A DNA stretch of 64,000 nucleotides from Tunicatimonas sp964551335 (GCA_964551335.1 CAZKCO010000026.1:1-64000), one strand, 5' to 3'; positions 54,306-63,466 are shown, counted from the stretch's first letter. The notes: a model not told the origin generated them from the sequence alone. Translations and numbers: made by a program.

Positions 54306-55676
54306 TCAAACCAGATACTGTTGGTAAACCGATGCCCAGGGCTCGCGCATGGGTCGGGACAGTAATTGATTAGCGGCAAAGTTATATATGAATTTTTCTT
54401 TCTCCGGGTCCCAATCGAGGTCTTGCTGTAGCATCATCGCGATATTTCCGAGGTGGGCAATCGAGATAGACCGGTGAGCCACTTCAACTGGAGCGATGGG
54501 TTCTTTCCGGGAAATTACGCAATCAATGAAATTGCGATAGTGGTTGTCGCTTTCGTATAACTGCGTATCATTCGGGCCAATTTCTACCTCCCCCAGAGAT
54601 ACAGGAAAAACCTTATGGTCGTTCCGGGTAGCCCACACCTCACCCTCCGTACCTTTGAAAGTCACGCCAAAGTCAGCCCCACTCTGGACGATCAACGTTA
54701 AATCATCGGGATAGATAGCCTCAAAATAAAACTCAGTTGCAGTATTATAGACCGGATGATCCGACCAAATAGCTTTAGCGTTTTGGATCTTTTGAGGACC
54801 CGTATACTCGGTATTCATCCCCCACTGGGCAATATCGGGGTGATGCCCGCCCCAATCGGTGACCATACCGCCGGAATAATCCAGCACCCAGCGGAAGTTA
54901 ACGTGGGTGCGGCAGGGTGAATAAGGGGCCTCAGGAGCAGGTCCCAGCCAGAGATCATAGTTGAAATCGTCAGGAACGGGTACGGGCTCAGTTAAATGGG
55001 CGGTATTACCGAAGTCGGGTGTTCCGCCGGGTAAGCCGCAGACGACAGTGTGCAGTTTCCCGATTTTACCGTTTCTTACCAGTTCGCAAATTCGGCGAAA
55101 GTGTTGATTGCTACGTTGCTGACTGCCCGTTTGAAATACCACCCCGTGATGCTTCACTGCATCGCTCATAGCCCGGCCTTCGGCCACAGTGAGGGCTAGC
55201 GGTTTTTGGCAGTAGATATCTTTCTTCGCCGCGGCAGCCATCATTACCGGGATGGCGTGCCAGTGGTCGGGGGTAACGACCTCCACCGCATCCACATCCT
55301 TTAATTCCAGCACTTCCCGGAAGTCCTCGTATCCTTCGGTAGATTTATACTTCTTGCCGAATTTTTCGCTGTACGCCTGATCCACCATTTCCATAATAAA
55401 CTCCCTACCCGCTACTTTTCCGTCCCAGTAACCAGCACTTCTTTTGTTTACGTCACAAATAGTCGTGATCTGTACTCGCTCGTCTTGAAGAAATCCGCGA
55501 GCATCGTTACCCGCTTGATTACCTGCTCCGATAAAGGCAAGATTAATCCGGTCGGATGGAGCCACAAAGCCATTTTTTCCGAGAGCAGATGCAGGAATAA
55601 TAGTGGGAGCCGTTAGCAAGCCAGTGGCAGCGAGCCCCGTTTTCTTGAGAAAATTTCGTCGGTTGTTACTTTTCAT
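54306..55676 (-). CDS. Gfo/Idh/MocA family oxidoreductase, Tat-exported
   Basis: 456 residues from the ATG at 55676, which puts SNNRRNFLKKTGLAATGLLT (twin-arginine signal) at the N-terminus. An upstream in-frame ATG at 55703 is less likely. Rossmann fold INLAFIGAGNQAG, VTPDHWHAIPV, CQKPLAL (the E-K-P site reads C-Q-K-P) and GGHHPDIAQW. Periplasmic NAD(P)-type sugar or glycoside oxidoreductase; substrate unknown. Distinct from the 4711 gene in sequence. Confidence 0.93.
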   Translation of the reverse strand: MKSNNRRNFLKKTGLAATGLLTAPTIIPASALGKNGFVAPSDRINLAFIGAGNQAGNDARGFLQDERVQITTICDVNKRSAGYWDGKVAGREFIMEMVDQAYSEKFGKKYKSTEGYEDFREVLELKDVDAVEVVTPDHWHAIPVMMAAAAKKDIYCQKPLALTVAEGRAMSDAVKHHGVVFQTGSQQRSNQHFRRICELVRNGKIGKLHTVVCGLPGGTPDFGNTAHLTEPVPVPDDFNYDLWLGPAPEAPYSPCRTHVNFRWVLDYSGGMVTDWGGHHPDIAQWGMNTEYTGPQKIQNAKAIWSDHPVYNTATEFYFEAIYPDDLTLIVQSGADFGVTFKGTEGEVWATRNDHKVFPVSLGEVEIGPNDTQLYESDNHYRNFIDCVISRKEPIAPVEVAHRSISIAHLGNIAMMLQQDLDWDPEKEKFIYNFAANQLLSRPMREPWASVYQQYLV

Positions 55677-55794
55677 AGATCTTTGATCAAGGGTAGAAAG
55701 CATTGATATTCCCTACAGAAGTATTTGATTGCTTAAATTAATGCAATAGAGCATGAAAAACATATTTATCTGAATTCTAATTCTTATCCTTGAA

Positions 55795-56187
55795 ATGAAG
55801 TATTACGATATTTTTGTATATGGTACTTTGCGCCGAGGGGGTATGTACGCCGATTATCTGATGAACTGTAAATTGATCCAGGCGGAATATCGCCTAACTG
55901 GATACACACTTTACAACTACCGTAATTGGTACCCCTACATGGTAGAAAAACCAGGATCGTCGGTGGTTGGTGACATCTACCGCGTGCCTGAATCCATACT
56001 CCCTGAATTACATGAACTAGAGGGAATTGAAGAACAGCTATTCCAGTTTGTTTTTCTGTCCGATCACAATTGCTACACCTATCTCAAATACGACGGTAAC
56101 ATAAACGGGTTGAAGTATATTGAGGGTGGCGACTGGCTGGCTTACTATCAATCGCTACCCTCAAATTCTAGATACAAAGATGAATAA
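55795..56187 (+). CDS. Gamma-glutamylcyclotransferase/AIG2-like protein
   Basis: 130 residues. VYGTLRRGG at the N-terminus is the family substrate-loop motif; VVGDIYRVPESILPELHELEG follows with the catalytic-type E of the barrel. Members cyclise gamma-glutamyl amines or similar amides; this one's substrate is not clear. Stop lies 4 bases from the convergent MATE gene. Confidence 0.85.
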   Translation: MKYYDIFVYGTLRRGGMYADYLMNCKLIQAEYRLTGYTLYNYRNWYPYMVEKPGSSVVGDIYRVPESILPELHELEGIEEQLFQFVFLSDHNCYTYLKYDGNINGLKYIEGGDWLAYYQSLPSNSRYKDE

Positions 56188-56191
56188 TCAC

Positions 56192-57598
56192 TTAAACCTT
56201 CACCAGTTTCCACCTACCGCGTTGAAAGAGAACCACGCTTACTACTGCCGCCAATGAAAAGGCAATAGCAATGGCGATGTAAACTCCCGTAGGCCCCATA
56301 TCTAACCATACGGCCATTCCGTAGGCTAACGGAATCTGTACTACCCAGTAACAACCAATATTGATCAGCAGGGGTGTACGAGTGTCCCCGGCCCCGTTGA
56401 ATGAATGAGCCACTACCATTCCGTAAGATAAGAAAACGTAACCCAAACAGATAATTCTCAGAGACTCTACCCCGTGACGGATTACTTCCGGTTCGTCGCT
56501 GAAGATGCCTACGAACTGATAGGCCCCGGCGTAAAAGACAAAAGAGAGCACCACCAGGAACAGAAAGTTGTAGTAAGCCGTCTTCCAAACTGACTGCTCG
56601 GCCCGCAACGGTTCATCGGCACCCAGGTTTTGCCCCACCAGGGTAGCGGCTGCATTTGACAGTCCCCAGGATGGTAGAATTGAGAAGATGATAATCCGGA
56701 TAGCGATGGTATAACCCGCCAATGCATCACTTCCGAACAGTGAAATGATGCGGACGAGAAAAATCCAACTCGCTGATTCTACCAAAAACTGACCAATTCC
56801 TTCCGAAGACAGCCGGAGCAGGTTTAGCAAGGTGCGAACCCGAAGTACCACATTGTCCCAGCCGATTTTGACGATGGTTTTACCACCCAGCAAGTGATAC
56901 AATTGAAATATGACCCCTACGGTGCGACCGGTGGTCGTGGCAATGGCCGCCCCGGCCACCCCGAATTCGGGAATGGGGCCTAAGCCGAAGATGAAGATGG
57001 GGTCCAGTACGATGTTCAGTCCGTTGGCCAGCCATAGCGACCGCATAGCCAGGGATGCATTCCCCGCTCCCCGGAAGATACCGTTTATCAGAAACAGCAG
57101 CATGATGCTGGTGTTGCTCAAAAACATAATGCGGGTGTAGAGAAAGCCATCTTCTACTAACTGAGGCTCCCCCCCCATTAACCGAAGAATGTCGCGGGCA
57201 AATACGGCCCCCAGAATGCCGATGATAATAGAAACGATCACCGCCAGGGCAATGGCCTGAAAGGCCGCATCACCCGCTTTGTGATGGTTTTTCTCCCCTA
57301 CCCGCCGGGCAACCAAAGCCGTGGTAGCCATACTTAAACCAATGGCCACGGAATAAATAATGGTAAGTACTGATTCGGTTAAGCCAACGGTTGCCACCGC
57401 GTTGGTACCGACTTGCCCTACAAAGAATATGTCTACCACAGCAAAGAGCGATTCCATCACCATCTCCAGAATCATCGGGACGGATAGCAAGAAAATAGCC
57501 CGCCGGATACTTCCGGAAGTGAAGTTTGTCTCCGAACCTTGGAGTGCTATTAATAAATTTTGATACAGATATTTTACACGTCGGATATACTGAGCCAT
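56192..57598 (-). CDS. MATE family efflux transporter
   Basis: 468 residues, 12 helices in two MatE halves. Signatures: SIRRAIFLLSVPMILEMVME, ALAVVDIFFVGQVG-like start of helix 1-2, GRTVGVIFQLYHL in the middle, NAAATLVGQNLGADEP at the second half and SFNGAGDTRTPLLI. Exports drugs or metabolites with Na+ or H+. Confidence 0.95.
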   Translation of the reverse strand: MAQYIRRVKYLYQNLLIALQGSETNFTSGSIRRAIFLLSVPMILEMVMESLFAVVDIFFVGQVGTNAVATVGLTESVLTIIYSVAIGLSMATTALVARRVGEKNHHKAGDAAFQAIALAVIVSIIIGILGAVFARDILRLMGGEPQLVEDGFLYTRIMFLSNTSIMLLFLINGIFRGAGNASLAMRSLWLANGLNIVLDPIFIFGLGPIPEFGVAGAAIATTTGRTVGVIFQLYHLLGGKTIVKIGWDNVVLRVRTLLNLLRLSSEGIGQFLVESASWIFLVRIISLFGSDALAGYTIAIRIIIFSILPSWGLSNAAATLVGQNLGADEPLRAEQSVWKTAYYNFLFLVVLSFVFYAGAYQFVGIFSDEPEVIRHGVESLRIICLGYVFLSYGMVVAHSFNGAGDTRTPLLINIGCYWVVQIPLAYGMAVWLDMGPTGVYIAIAIAFSLAAVVSVVLFQRGRWKLVKV

Positions 57599-57802
57599 GA
57601 GTGAAAAAAGAAAATGCCAATAAGTATTGAATGGAAAAGCGGAGTGAAGACTCCGGATAGGATCGATAATTAACCGAGGATGGTTGAATTATCGATAAAC
57701 GGCACTATGATGGTCAGTATCATTTTCATGTTGGCGCAAAGGTACGTAGTTGCCACCAAATCACCAACACCTGGTAGATGAATTTTTTAGTAAGCCGACA
57801 AT

Positions 57803-58002
57803 ATTATATAATACTACTATTGATACGTTATTGCGCTTTAGACTGTTCTCCCCCCCGTACCCCCCCCAGGGGGATAGTATTAGATAATTAAGGTGTACAC
57901 TTTCTGATAAGCTACTACTTCCTTTCTCTCCTATCCCCCCTTGGGAGGTTTGGGGGGGGGATTTAGATAACTGCGGACGCATATGGAAGAATATCAAGAA
58001 AT
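57803..58002. repeat. C/G-rich MITE-like repeat, copy 1
   Basis: About 200 bases matching 61881-62082. Shared order: ACTACTATTGAT.CGTTATTGCGC, a C-run/GTAC/C-run/AGGGGGATAGTATT arm, GTGTACACTT, GATAAGCTACTACTTCCTTT, CTCTCCT, a CCCCCC..GGG.. arm inverted to the first, and ATATG..AGAAT. The arms are inverted repeats, as in a small non-autonomous element. No coding is plausible here. The flank to 58054 is otherwise empty. Confidence 0.75.
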
Positions 58003-58054
58003 ACATTTTATAAAGCGCACTAATCGGGCTATATTGTTATAAAATTATTACTTC

Positions 58055-58441
58055 TCAGATATATTTATCGAACCAGGCAGTATCAAAGTAGAACGCGCGG
58101 GTTTCTAACAGTTTACCGGCCTTTAGGTGGTATACCTGCACCAGCGGCATTTTAAAGTCATTTCCGGTACGGGTGCGCCCTACCGCCACCGACGTAGTTA
58201 TCACGGTGTTGTCCTCAGAAAAGTAGCTAACATCTTCGGAACCAAAACGCTCAAAGTAAGCGAATAGCTTCTGGAAAAAGGCTTCTACTCCCTCTTTTCC
58301 CCGATAAGTACCGCCGTAGGGCAACGATTCGGCCTGAATGAACTGGAAGTCGGGATCTAACAACTCAAAAGCCAGATTGAACTCATTTAGAGCCAGGTGT
58401 TCATTAAATTTCTTTATGGTTGCTACGTTCTGCTTGCTCAT
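58055..58441 (-). CDS. SnoaL/NTF2-like protein
   Basis: 128 residues. The cone-shaped NTF2 pattern is recognisable: an N-terminal helix (KQNVATIKKFNEHLALNEF), then DPDFQFIQ, GTYRGKEGVEAFF and TRTGNDFKMPLVQVYHLKAG. Members serve as small hydrolases, isomerases or binding proteins. Specific role unknown. Confidence 0.85.
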   Translation of the reverse strand: MSKQNVATIKKFNEHLALNEFNLAFELLDPDFQFIQAESLPYGGTYRGKEGVEAFFQKLFAYFERFGSEDVSYFSEDNTVITTSVAVGRTRTGNDFKMPLVQVYHLKAGKLLETRAFYFDTAWFDKYI

Positions 58442-58470
58442 ATCTACTACTAATTAAAGTTTACTATTAA

Positions 58471-58812
58471 CTACACCCGCTCGGCAATATCGTCGAAGAG
58501 CGAACCGAGAATGGCCATAATGATGCTAAAGGCCAGCGCCCACCAGAAATTGGACACACTAAACCCGGCAATCAAAGCGTCGGTCATGAGGATAATGACA
58601 GCGTTGATCACCAGCAGAAACAGCCCCAGCGTTAGGATGGTGATGGGAATGGTGAGAATGACCAGAATAGGTTTGAGGATAGCGTTGAACAAAGCCAGAA
58701 TTACCGCTACGATGAGTGCCGCCCAGAAGCTCTCTACGCTAACGCCGGGCAGTAGGTAGGCGGTAATCATGACGGCGATAGCCGAGAGTAACCATTTAAG
58801 TAGTAGTGACAT
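58471..58812 (-). CDS. Holin-like (phage_holin_4_2) four-helix membrane protein
   Basis: 113 residues with four helices: MLLPGV loop, then ALIVAVILALFNAILKPIL, PITILTLGLFLLVINAVIIL and NFWWALAFSIIMAILGSLF. This is the common chromosomal holin-like family, not by itself evidence of a prophage, and its function is unknown. It is 29 bases upstream of the SnoaL gene on the same strand. Confidence 0.9.
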   Translation of the reverse strand: MSLLLKWLLSAIAVMITAYLLPGVSVESFWAALIVAVILALFNAILKPILVILTIPITILTLGLFLLVINAVIILMTDALIAGFSVSNFWWALAFSIIMAILGSLFDDIAERV

Positions 58813-58954
58813 AGGCTGAAGTAAGGTTAGGTTTGATTAATCAGAATAAATGTACGGATAATTGGCCTTCAGGGTTGGGCTATCAAACTGACAATAGCCA
58901 GGCTCAGGCCCGGTTGTTGGTAAATAGTAATTTTTTTATTTTCTGCCCTAAGTT

Positions 58955-58997
58955 TAGGTTCGGTGCTCCTTCGGTCATCCTTCGGTCTAGGTTCGGT
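58955..58997. repeat. Four TTCGGT boxes on an exact 11-base period
   Basis: TTCGGT at 58959, 58970, 58981 and 58992. Outer units read TAGGTTCGGT, inner ones TCCTTCGGTC. They lie 140 bases upstream of the holin-like gene. The helical spacing suggests a protein-binding array on one DNA face. The rest of 58813-59350 shows no gene. Confidence 0.6.
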
Positions 58998-59351
58998 TAG
59001 GTATGGTTACTGGCTTTTTGCATATTTTATAGAAACAACCCGAGGGTACTCTTTCAACTTGACAATGATAATTGGTGTATGTTGACCCATCCATTGATCG
59101 TTACCGCTGAGGTGGGAGGAGTAAGGTTGGACGACCAGCCCATATGTTGCCAGACATCCCTTTTTTTGTTTATTTGCTGAATAGCAATATGTAGCGACAA
59201 AGTGAAAAAAGTACGTACAAACGGGTGCAAACTTTTTCAAATGTTTAACTATACTACAACGGTTATCACGCAATACATACCTAAAGTATTATACCGTCTC
59301 TATTAAATTACATTTTCGTCAGTTTTTAACCCGAATGAGTACTAGTATATG

Positions 59352-59390
59352 ACAAATAAACGCACTGGTGCGTTTATAGAGTTGTTGGCG
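59352..59390. other. Short hairpin and GTTGGC core, 5' boundary of a cassette-like unit
   Basis: ATAAACGCAC-TG-GTGCGTTTAT is a perfect 10-bp stem. Outside it, ACAA pairs with TTGT, and GTTGGC (59384-59389) sits at the right edge, 24 bases before the next GTG start. The same GTTGGC closes the attC-like structure at 60160, so these may be the two ends of one integron-type cassette. Confidence 0.45.
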
Positions 59391-59413
59391 GTAATTGAAT
59401 AAAAGAAAATACG

Positions 59414-60130
59414 GTGACCGATAAAGAGCTTTTAGAAGTAAGAAATGAAATCTTCCTAGAAGATGGAATACCGGCTCTAAATTCAGTTGGTTTTAAAAAG
59501 TCCCCTTTTCCTACCGACTGGTATGGAAGAGATTATCTAAACGATTTTACGTATTCTCTCTGCCGGTTAAACCATTCATGCTTAGAAACAATCGAAGCAC
59601 AGATTACACGGGGAGATAGATGGATCAAGGTATTCTTAAATATATTTAATTTGATTCCTACAATCACTGATTTGGATGATTTAAAAACGTGTGACTCTTT
59701 ACGATATAAAATTCCCCCTGCCTCATTAACTGAGATGAGAATAAATCACGATAACTATCAAGGGATTCCATTATTTAATTCTAAATCAAATCGGCATAAA
59801 TTAAGCAGGTCAATTGCTGGGTATAAAAAGTCAGTCAAGGATTTAAGGACCAATATTCAAAATGATTTATCAAACATTGATTCATTTGTTAAGCGGTGGC
59901 ATGAAATCTCCAAACCTTTACAAGTGGATTGGAATGGTCGGATATATGGAATTGAAGATATGACCATTGAGCAAAGGCTTGAATCAGCTTCACTCAAAGA
60001 ACGATTCTATAATGTTGTAAAAAAGGATGTTTTAGAAGCCGAGAGGATTTTAAAATGGCTGGAGGCTGATGAAAAATCAATTAGGAACATGATCGAAACT
60101 ACCGCCAACACTGTGCAGGCCAGAGCCTAG
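59414..60130 (+). CDS. Hypothetical protein, possible cassette-borne gene
   Basis: 238 residues, not recognised. GTG start at 59414. Mixed helix-rich sequence with charged surface (ALNSVGFKKSPFPTDWYG, RDYLNDFTYSLCRLNHSC), and a Lys/Leu-rich helical C-terminus (KERFYNVVKKDVLEAERILK). No signal peptide or membrane segment. Its stop codon lies inside the attC-like hairpin, and the leader is very short, both features of integron cassettes. Function unknown. Confidence 0.55.
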   Translation: MTDKELLEVRNEIFLEDGIPALNSVGFKKSPFPTDWYGRDYLNDFTYSLCRLNHSCLETIEAQITRGDRWIKVFLNIFNLIPTITDLDDLKTCDSLRYKIPPASLTEMRINHDNYQGIPLFNSKSNRHKLSRSIAGYKKSVKDLRTNIQNDLSNIDSFVKRWHEISKPLQVDWNGRIYGIEDMTIEQRLESASLKERFYNVVKKDVLEAERILKWLEADEKSIRNMIETTANTVQARA

Positions 60131-60165
60131 CTTCGCTGCGGCCCATGCCTGCACTTATCGTTGGC
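60104..60165. other. attC-like recombination site (putative)
   Basis: Outer arms GCCAAC (60104-60109) and GTTGGC (60160-60165), short unequal spacers (ACT and TTATC), inner arms GTGCAGGC (60113-60120) and GCCTGCAC (60147-60154), and a ~26-base central loop. The 3' GTTGGC resembles the GTTRRRY core where cassette joining occurs. The overall length of 62 is in the range of short attC sites. Confidence 0.55.
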
Positions 60166-60335
60166 ATTCATTGCAGGTGATTTAATGGACTGGCTTTCTC
60201 AGTATGATGAAAAGTGAATTTATAGTGGTCCGAAAATAAGTAAGGCCTCAAAATAAGTAAGTCTACAAAGGGACAAGCCCTTGCTTTGAAAATGCCCGTT
60301 GACACAGTTTAATTTACACTCCCTTGTGTTTTGAT

Positions 60336-61628
60336 TTAAACTGTTACCAGTTTATGTTTTTTAATGAATTCAGGATCTATTATTACCCCAGCCCCCGGGC
60401 CTGTTGGCACTTTAATTTTTCCGTCAGTGATTTTTAATGGAGATGTAGGACATTCAAAAGGAACATGAGTGCTTAACCCTTTGAACTCATGATGCTGGCC
60501 CGCATTTGGACAAACAGAAACGATATGACTGTTGTAAATATAGCCAAGTCCACCTCCCGACATATGGGGAATAAATGTTTTTCCAACTGCTTCGGCCATA
60601 CGCGCAACCTTTACCGAACGGATCATTCCCCCAAAATAATAGTTATCGGGTTGTACCACATCAATGCCGTCATTGGCCAGGAGCCAGCGAAAATTGGTGA
60701 AACTATGGTCTTGCTCACCGTTTGCTATTGGGATGGTGAGTGCATCCGATACTTTTTTAATATCTTCAAAATGGTCAAACATTACCGGCTCTTCAAAATA
60801 GCTGTATCGGTTTTCTTCCAGCAGTTTGCCTATTTTTATAGCGCCCTCAACATCATAATATCCATTGGAATCGGCATAAAGAAACATATCATCTCCGTAA
60901 TGTTGGCGTACCATAGGAATTAATTTTTCCGATTTCCCGGGAATACCGGGATAATGTAGATCAGTGGTGCCATAATGCATATACCCCACTTTAATCTTTA
61001 AGGCATTCACATCATATTGAGCAACAGCCTTTTGAATTTGTTCAAAATGCTCTTCCAAAGGTAAATGACGGAATTCGGTAGCCACATAAACCCCAACTTC
61101 AGGGTTATGTATGTCACCCACCAATTGCCCCATTGATTTGCCGGAGATATGCCCAAGCATATCAAGTATGGCAAACTCAATGGTCGCCAGTGGTATCCCC
61201 AGGGCAATACCGTTTAATCTGAAATTCAGGCTGTAAAATAAAACCCTTTCAAGAATTAAGTCCAGGTCACGGGCATCCTTCCCAATAAAAAATGGATGTA
61301 GTTTTTTAATGAAAATGGGATAGAATAAGGCCATGTCATTATGAGCCACCGAGATTCCTTCTGCTCCGTCGCTTGATCGCACCCGGCAGAGATAGCGGTT
61401 ATCGTATTCCAATAATTCAAGCGTTTCTATAATTACCGGTGATCCGAACAATTCTTTTTTTAGTACGGGTTGCTTGAGTATTTCATCAAGTTTTTCATCT
61501 CTCGATGTAGTCAGAGATTCTTTAGCAGTAGGCTGCTCTACTGCACTGTGAGAAACCAATGGCACGGCTCCAACTGCCAATCCTCCGGCAACTGACTTCG
61601 AGATAAACTTTCGTCGATTAGTTTTCAT
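60336..61628 (-). CDS. Mandelate racemase/muconate-lactonizing family enzyme (enolase superfamily), Tat-exported
   Basis: 430 residues. Twin-arginine signal (NRRKFISKSVAGGLAVGAVP). Active-site residues: catalytic lysines K211 and K213 (ALKIKVG), metal ligands D253 (LYADSNGYYD), E279 (YFEEP) and E305 (IANGEQD), and H355 (FIPHMSGGG). Enolase-superfamily members abstract a proton alpha to a carboxylate; the sugar-acid substrate is unclear. Periplasmic location is unusual for dehydratases but common in this Tat-signalled set. Confidence 0.93.
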   Translation of the reverse strand: MKTNRRKFISKSVAGGLAVGAVPLVSHSAVEQPTAKESLTTSRDEKLDEILKQPVLKKELFGSPVIIETLELLEYDNRYLCRVRSSDGAEGISVAHNDMALFYPIFIKKLHPFFIGKDARDLDLILERVLFYSLNFRLNGIALGIPLATIEFAILDMLGHISGKSMGQLVGDIHNPEVGVYVATEFRHLPLEEHFEQIQKAVAQYDVNALKIKVGYMHYGTTDLHYPGIPGKSEKLIPMVRQHYGDDMFLYADSNGYYDVEGAIKIGKLLEENRYSYFEEPVMFDHFEDIKKVSDALTIPIANGEQDHSFTNFRWLLANDGIDVVQPDNYYFGGMIRSVKVARMAEAVGKTFIPHMSGGGLGYIYNSHIVSVCPNAGQHHEFKGLSTHVPFECPTSPLKITDGKIKVPTGPGAGVIIDPEFIKKHKLVTV

Positions 61629-61880
61629 TTGAATACAATTTTTTAACCATTACTGAATAAACTGTGTTTCTTTAACTTTTTGCCGTTTCAACGAGGACTT
61701 GGCATCGGTCAAGGTTTCTTATGGTGCTTAATGTGACAAGGTTCTTATTAACTGGAAAACAAAACCAATACTATACAATAGGGAAATTCCAGCAAATGTA
61801 AAAATGGCAGAATTCTTTTAAATGAGGAAATAATTGATACTACTGAAAAATGTGATACTGCTTGCGCCAGGCACTGATGA

Positions 61881-62082
61881 AATTATACTACTATTGATTC
61901 GTTATTGCGCTTTAGACCAATCTTCCCCCCCCCCGTACCCCCCCCCAGGGGGATAGTATTGCAACTTAAAGTGTACACTTCTCGATAAGCTACTACTTCC
62001 TTTCTCTCCTGTCCCCCCTGGGGGGGTACGGGGGGGGGAAATTAGATACCTGATAACGCATATGTGAGAATAAAAAGAAATC
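61881..62082. repeat. C/G-rich MITE-like repeat, copy 2
   Basis: Second copy of the element at 57803. Here both arms are intact: CCCCCCCCGTACCCCCCCC followed by AGGGGG, and CCCCCCTGGGGGGG followed by TACGGGGGGGG, forming inverted repeats around ~70 bases. Homopolymer lengths differ between copies. The rest of 61629-61880 contains no gene. Confidence 0.75.
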
Positions 62083-62083
62083 G

Positions 62084-62166
62084 ATGCGCTGTTCACATCT
62101 GACAGGCCAGCCCCTTCGCTCCGCTTCGGGCCATGCCTGCCCATCGCGTTGCAACAGTAAGCGCAT
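62084..62166. repeat. Second attC-like / palindromic module
   Basis: Shares CAGGCCAG, TTCGCT, CGG(G)CC and ATGCCTGC with the attC-like site at 60104-60165. Arms ATGCGC (62084) and GCGCAT (62161) enclose CAGGC (62103) and GCCTG (62135). Outer arms differ from the first site, so this could be a variant attC or a REP-type palindrome. Confidence 0.5.
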
Positions 62167-62218
62167 ACAAGAAGCCGGTACTATGACCGGATTTATTGCA
62201 ATGTAAGGAAACTATCGT

Positions 62219-62782
62219 TTACAACACTTCTTCGCGCCGAGAACGATTACCGGGCAAGTCGCTGGCTTGTACAGCTACTTTGCTCCCTTTCACCTCAGCT
62301 ACTGCCTTTTGAGCGGTGTATACCCAATCGATGTTGTTTTCGGCCAGTTGGGCATCGCCCTCTTCCAGCAGTGCACCCTGCGGATCGTATATGGCTACCC
62401 GCACACTGGCCACCTGGGTGTCGTCGCTTACCGACAGTCGCAACTGGCTACCCCGCTTGCCGTCGTACTCGCTGCTGTCAATATGATCAATAGCGGGGGC
62501 GTTCAGGAAATCGCCCATAGCGGCATTGAAGGCCGATTGGTGTTCCTTAGCCTGAGCCCGGTAGGCCGCTTTCAGGGTGGGATCTTCCAAAGCTCGTTTG
62601 GCGTAGCTGTTGGCCTCGGCAAATTTGCGTCGCTGCTGTTTCTGCGCCTCGGTAGGCTCTCGTTTCACCGGGGTGGGTGCTACCGCAACAAAGGTTCTTC
62701 CGCCTCGGGTGCGAAACACAATACGATCGCCCAGCTTACCGCTCAGGCCTTCGGTCACAATGTTTTTCTTAACTCTAGCCAT
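62219..62782 (-). CDS. Conserved hypothetical protein with N-terminal MARVKKNIVTEGLSGKLGD motif
   Basis: 187 residues from the ATG at 62782; the 24 residues upstream in frame look non-coding. Begins MARVKKNIVTEGLSGKLGDR and continues IVFRTRGGRTFVAVAP, a conserved start found in several short Bacteroidota proteins. The C-terminal part has beta-strand character (LRLSVSDDTQVASVRVAIYD). No signal peptide. Function unknown. Confidence 0.75.
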   Translation of the reverse strand: MARVKKNIVTEGLSGKLGDRIVFRTRGGRTFVAVAPTPVKREPTEAQKQQRRKFAEANSYAKRALEDPTLKAAYRAQAKEHQSAFNAAMGDFLNAPAIDHIDSSEYDGKRGSQLRLSVSDDTQVASVRVAIYDPQGALLEEGDAQLAENNIDWVYTAQKAVAEVKGSKVAVQASDLPGNRSRREEVL

Positions 62783-63048
62783 AAAAAATAAAGGTTGACG
62801 TTTGGGATTAAATAATATCGCTGAGAATACACCTACCGCCACTATTTGATTCATAGTCAGATATTGATCGGATGTAAGGTTGCTAAGCTACTAATGAACA
62901 TTCACCGAAATAAAGGACGAGATTCAGCGAACGTTATCGTGGATGCTGATCATAAGCAATCACCTAGAAAAATTTTTTGGTTGATTGTCCCCGTGGCGCA
63001 AAACAGTATCGTCATCAGAGTGATGTTTAACTTTTAAAATCCAGTATC

Positions 63049-63426
63049 ATGAAAAATGCAATTAACTGGTTTGAAATTCCCGTTCGGGATTTTGCCCGGG
63101 CTCAGTCATTTTACGAACAACTTTTTAATGCTTCACTGACTCCTCAGGAGACGGATGAAACCGGATCTGTAATGGCCTTTCTTCCAGCCGACCTGGAAGA
63201 CGGGGGCATTGGGGGCTGTATCATTAGTGGGCCGGGCTACGAACCGTCAGAAACCGGGGCACTGGTTTACTTAAATGGCGGAGACGATTTATCGGCACCG
63301 CTAGAGCGAGTAAAAAAAGCCGGAGGTAAAGTGATCATGCCGAAAACGTCTATTGGTGAGCACGGATACATGGCTCAGTTTATAGACTCTGAAGGAAATA
63401 AACTGGCACTACACTCCCAGAATTGA
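63049..63426 (+). CDS. VOC (glyoxalase-like) family protein
   Basis: 125 residues. Starts NWFEIPVRDFARAQSFYEQL, the beta-alpha start of the vicinal oxygen chelate fold, and ends FIDSEGNKLALHSQN, the last strand. Such small VOC proteins can be metal-binding or non-catalytic. It precedes a YciI-type gene and an ECF sigma factor, a common neighbour set. Confidence 0.9.
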   Translation: MKNAINWFEIPVRDFARAQSFYEQLFNASLTPQETDETGSVMAFLPADLEDGGIGGCIISGPGYEPSETGALVYLNGGDDLSAPLERVKKAGGKVIMPKTSIGEHGYMAQFIDSEGNKLALHSQN

Positions 63427-63466
63427 TCTTAGTTTACATTCATCCACCTAATACGTACTTTTAGTT

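Noticed and set aside
57761..58006. Minus-strand ORF in the C/G-rich element
   Set aside because: Homopolymer-driven Pro/Gly-rich translation; explained by the repeat.
58471..58812. Prophage signal from a holin-like gene
   Set aside because: This holin-like family is widespread in chromosomes and no other phage genes are present.
59007..59273. 88-codon minus-strand ORF
   Set aside because: Cys/Tyr/His-rich with no plausible fold or start context; likely chance.
61902..62144. Minus-strand ORF in the second C/G-rich element
   Set aside because: Same reason as the first copy.
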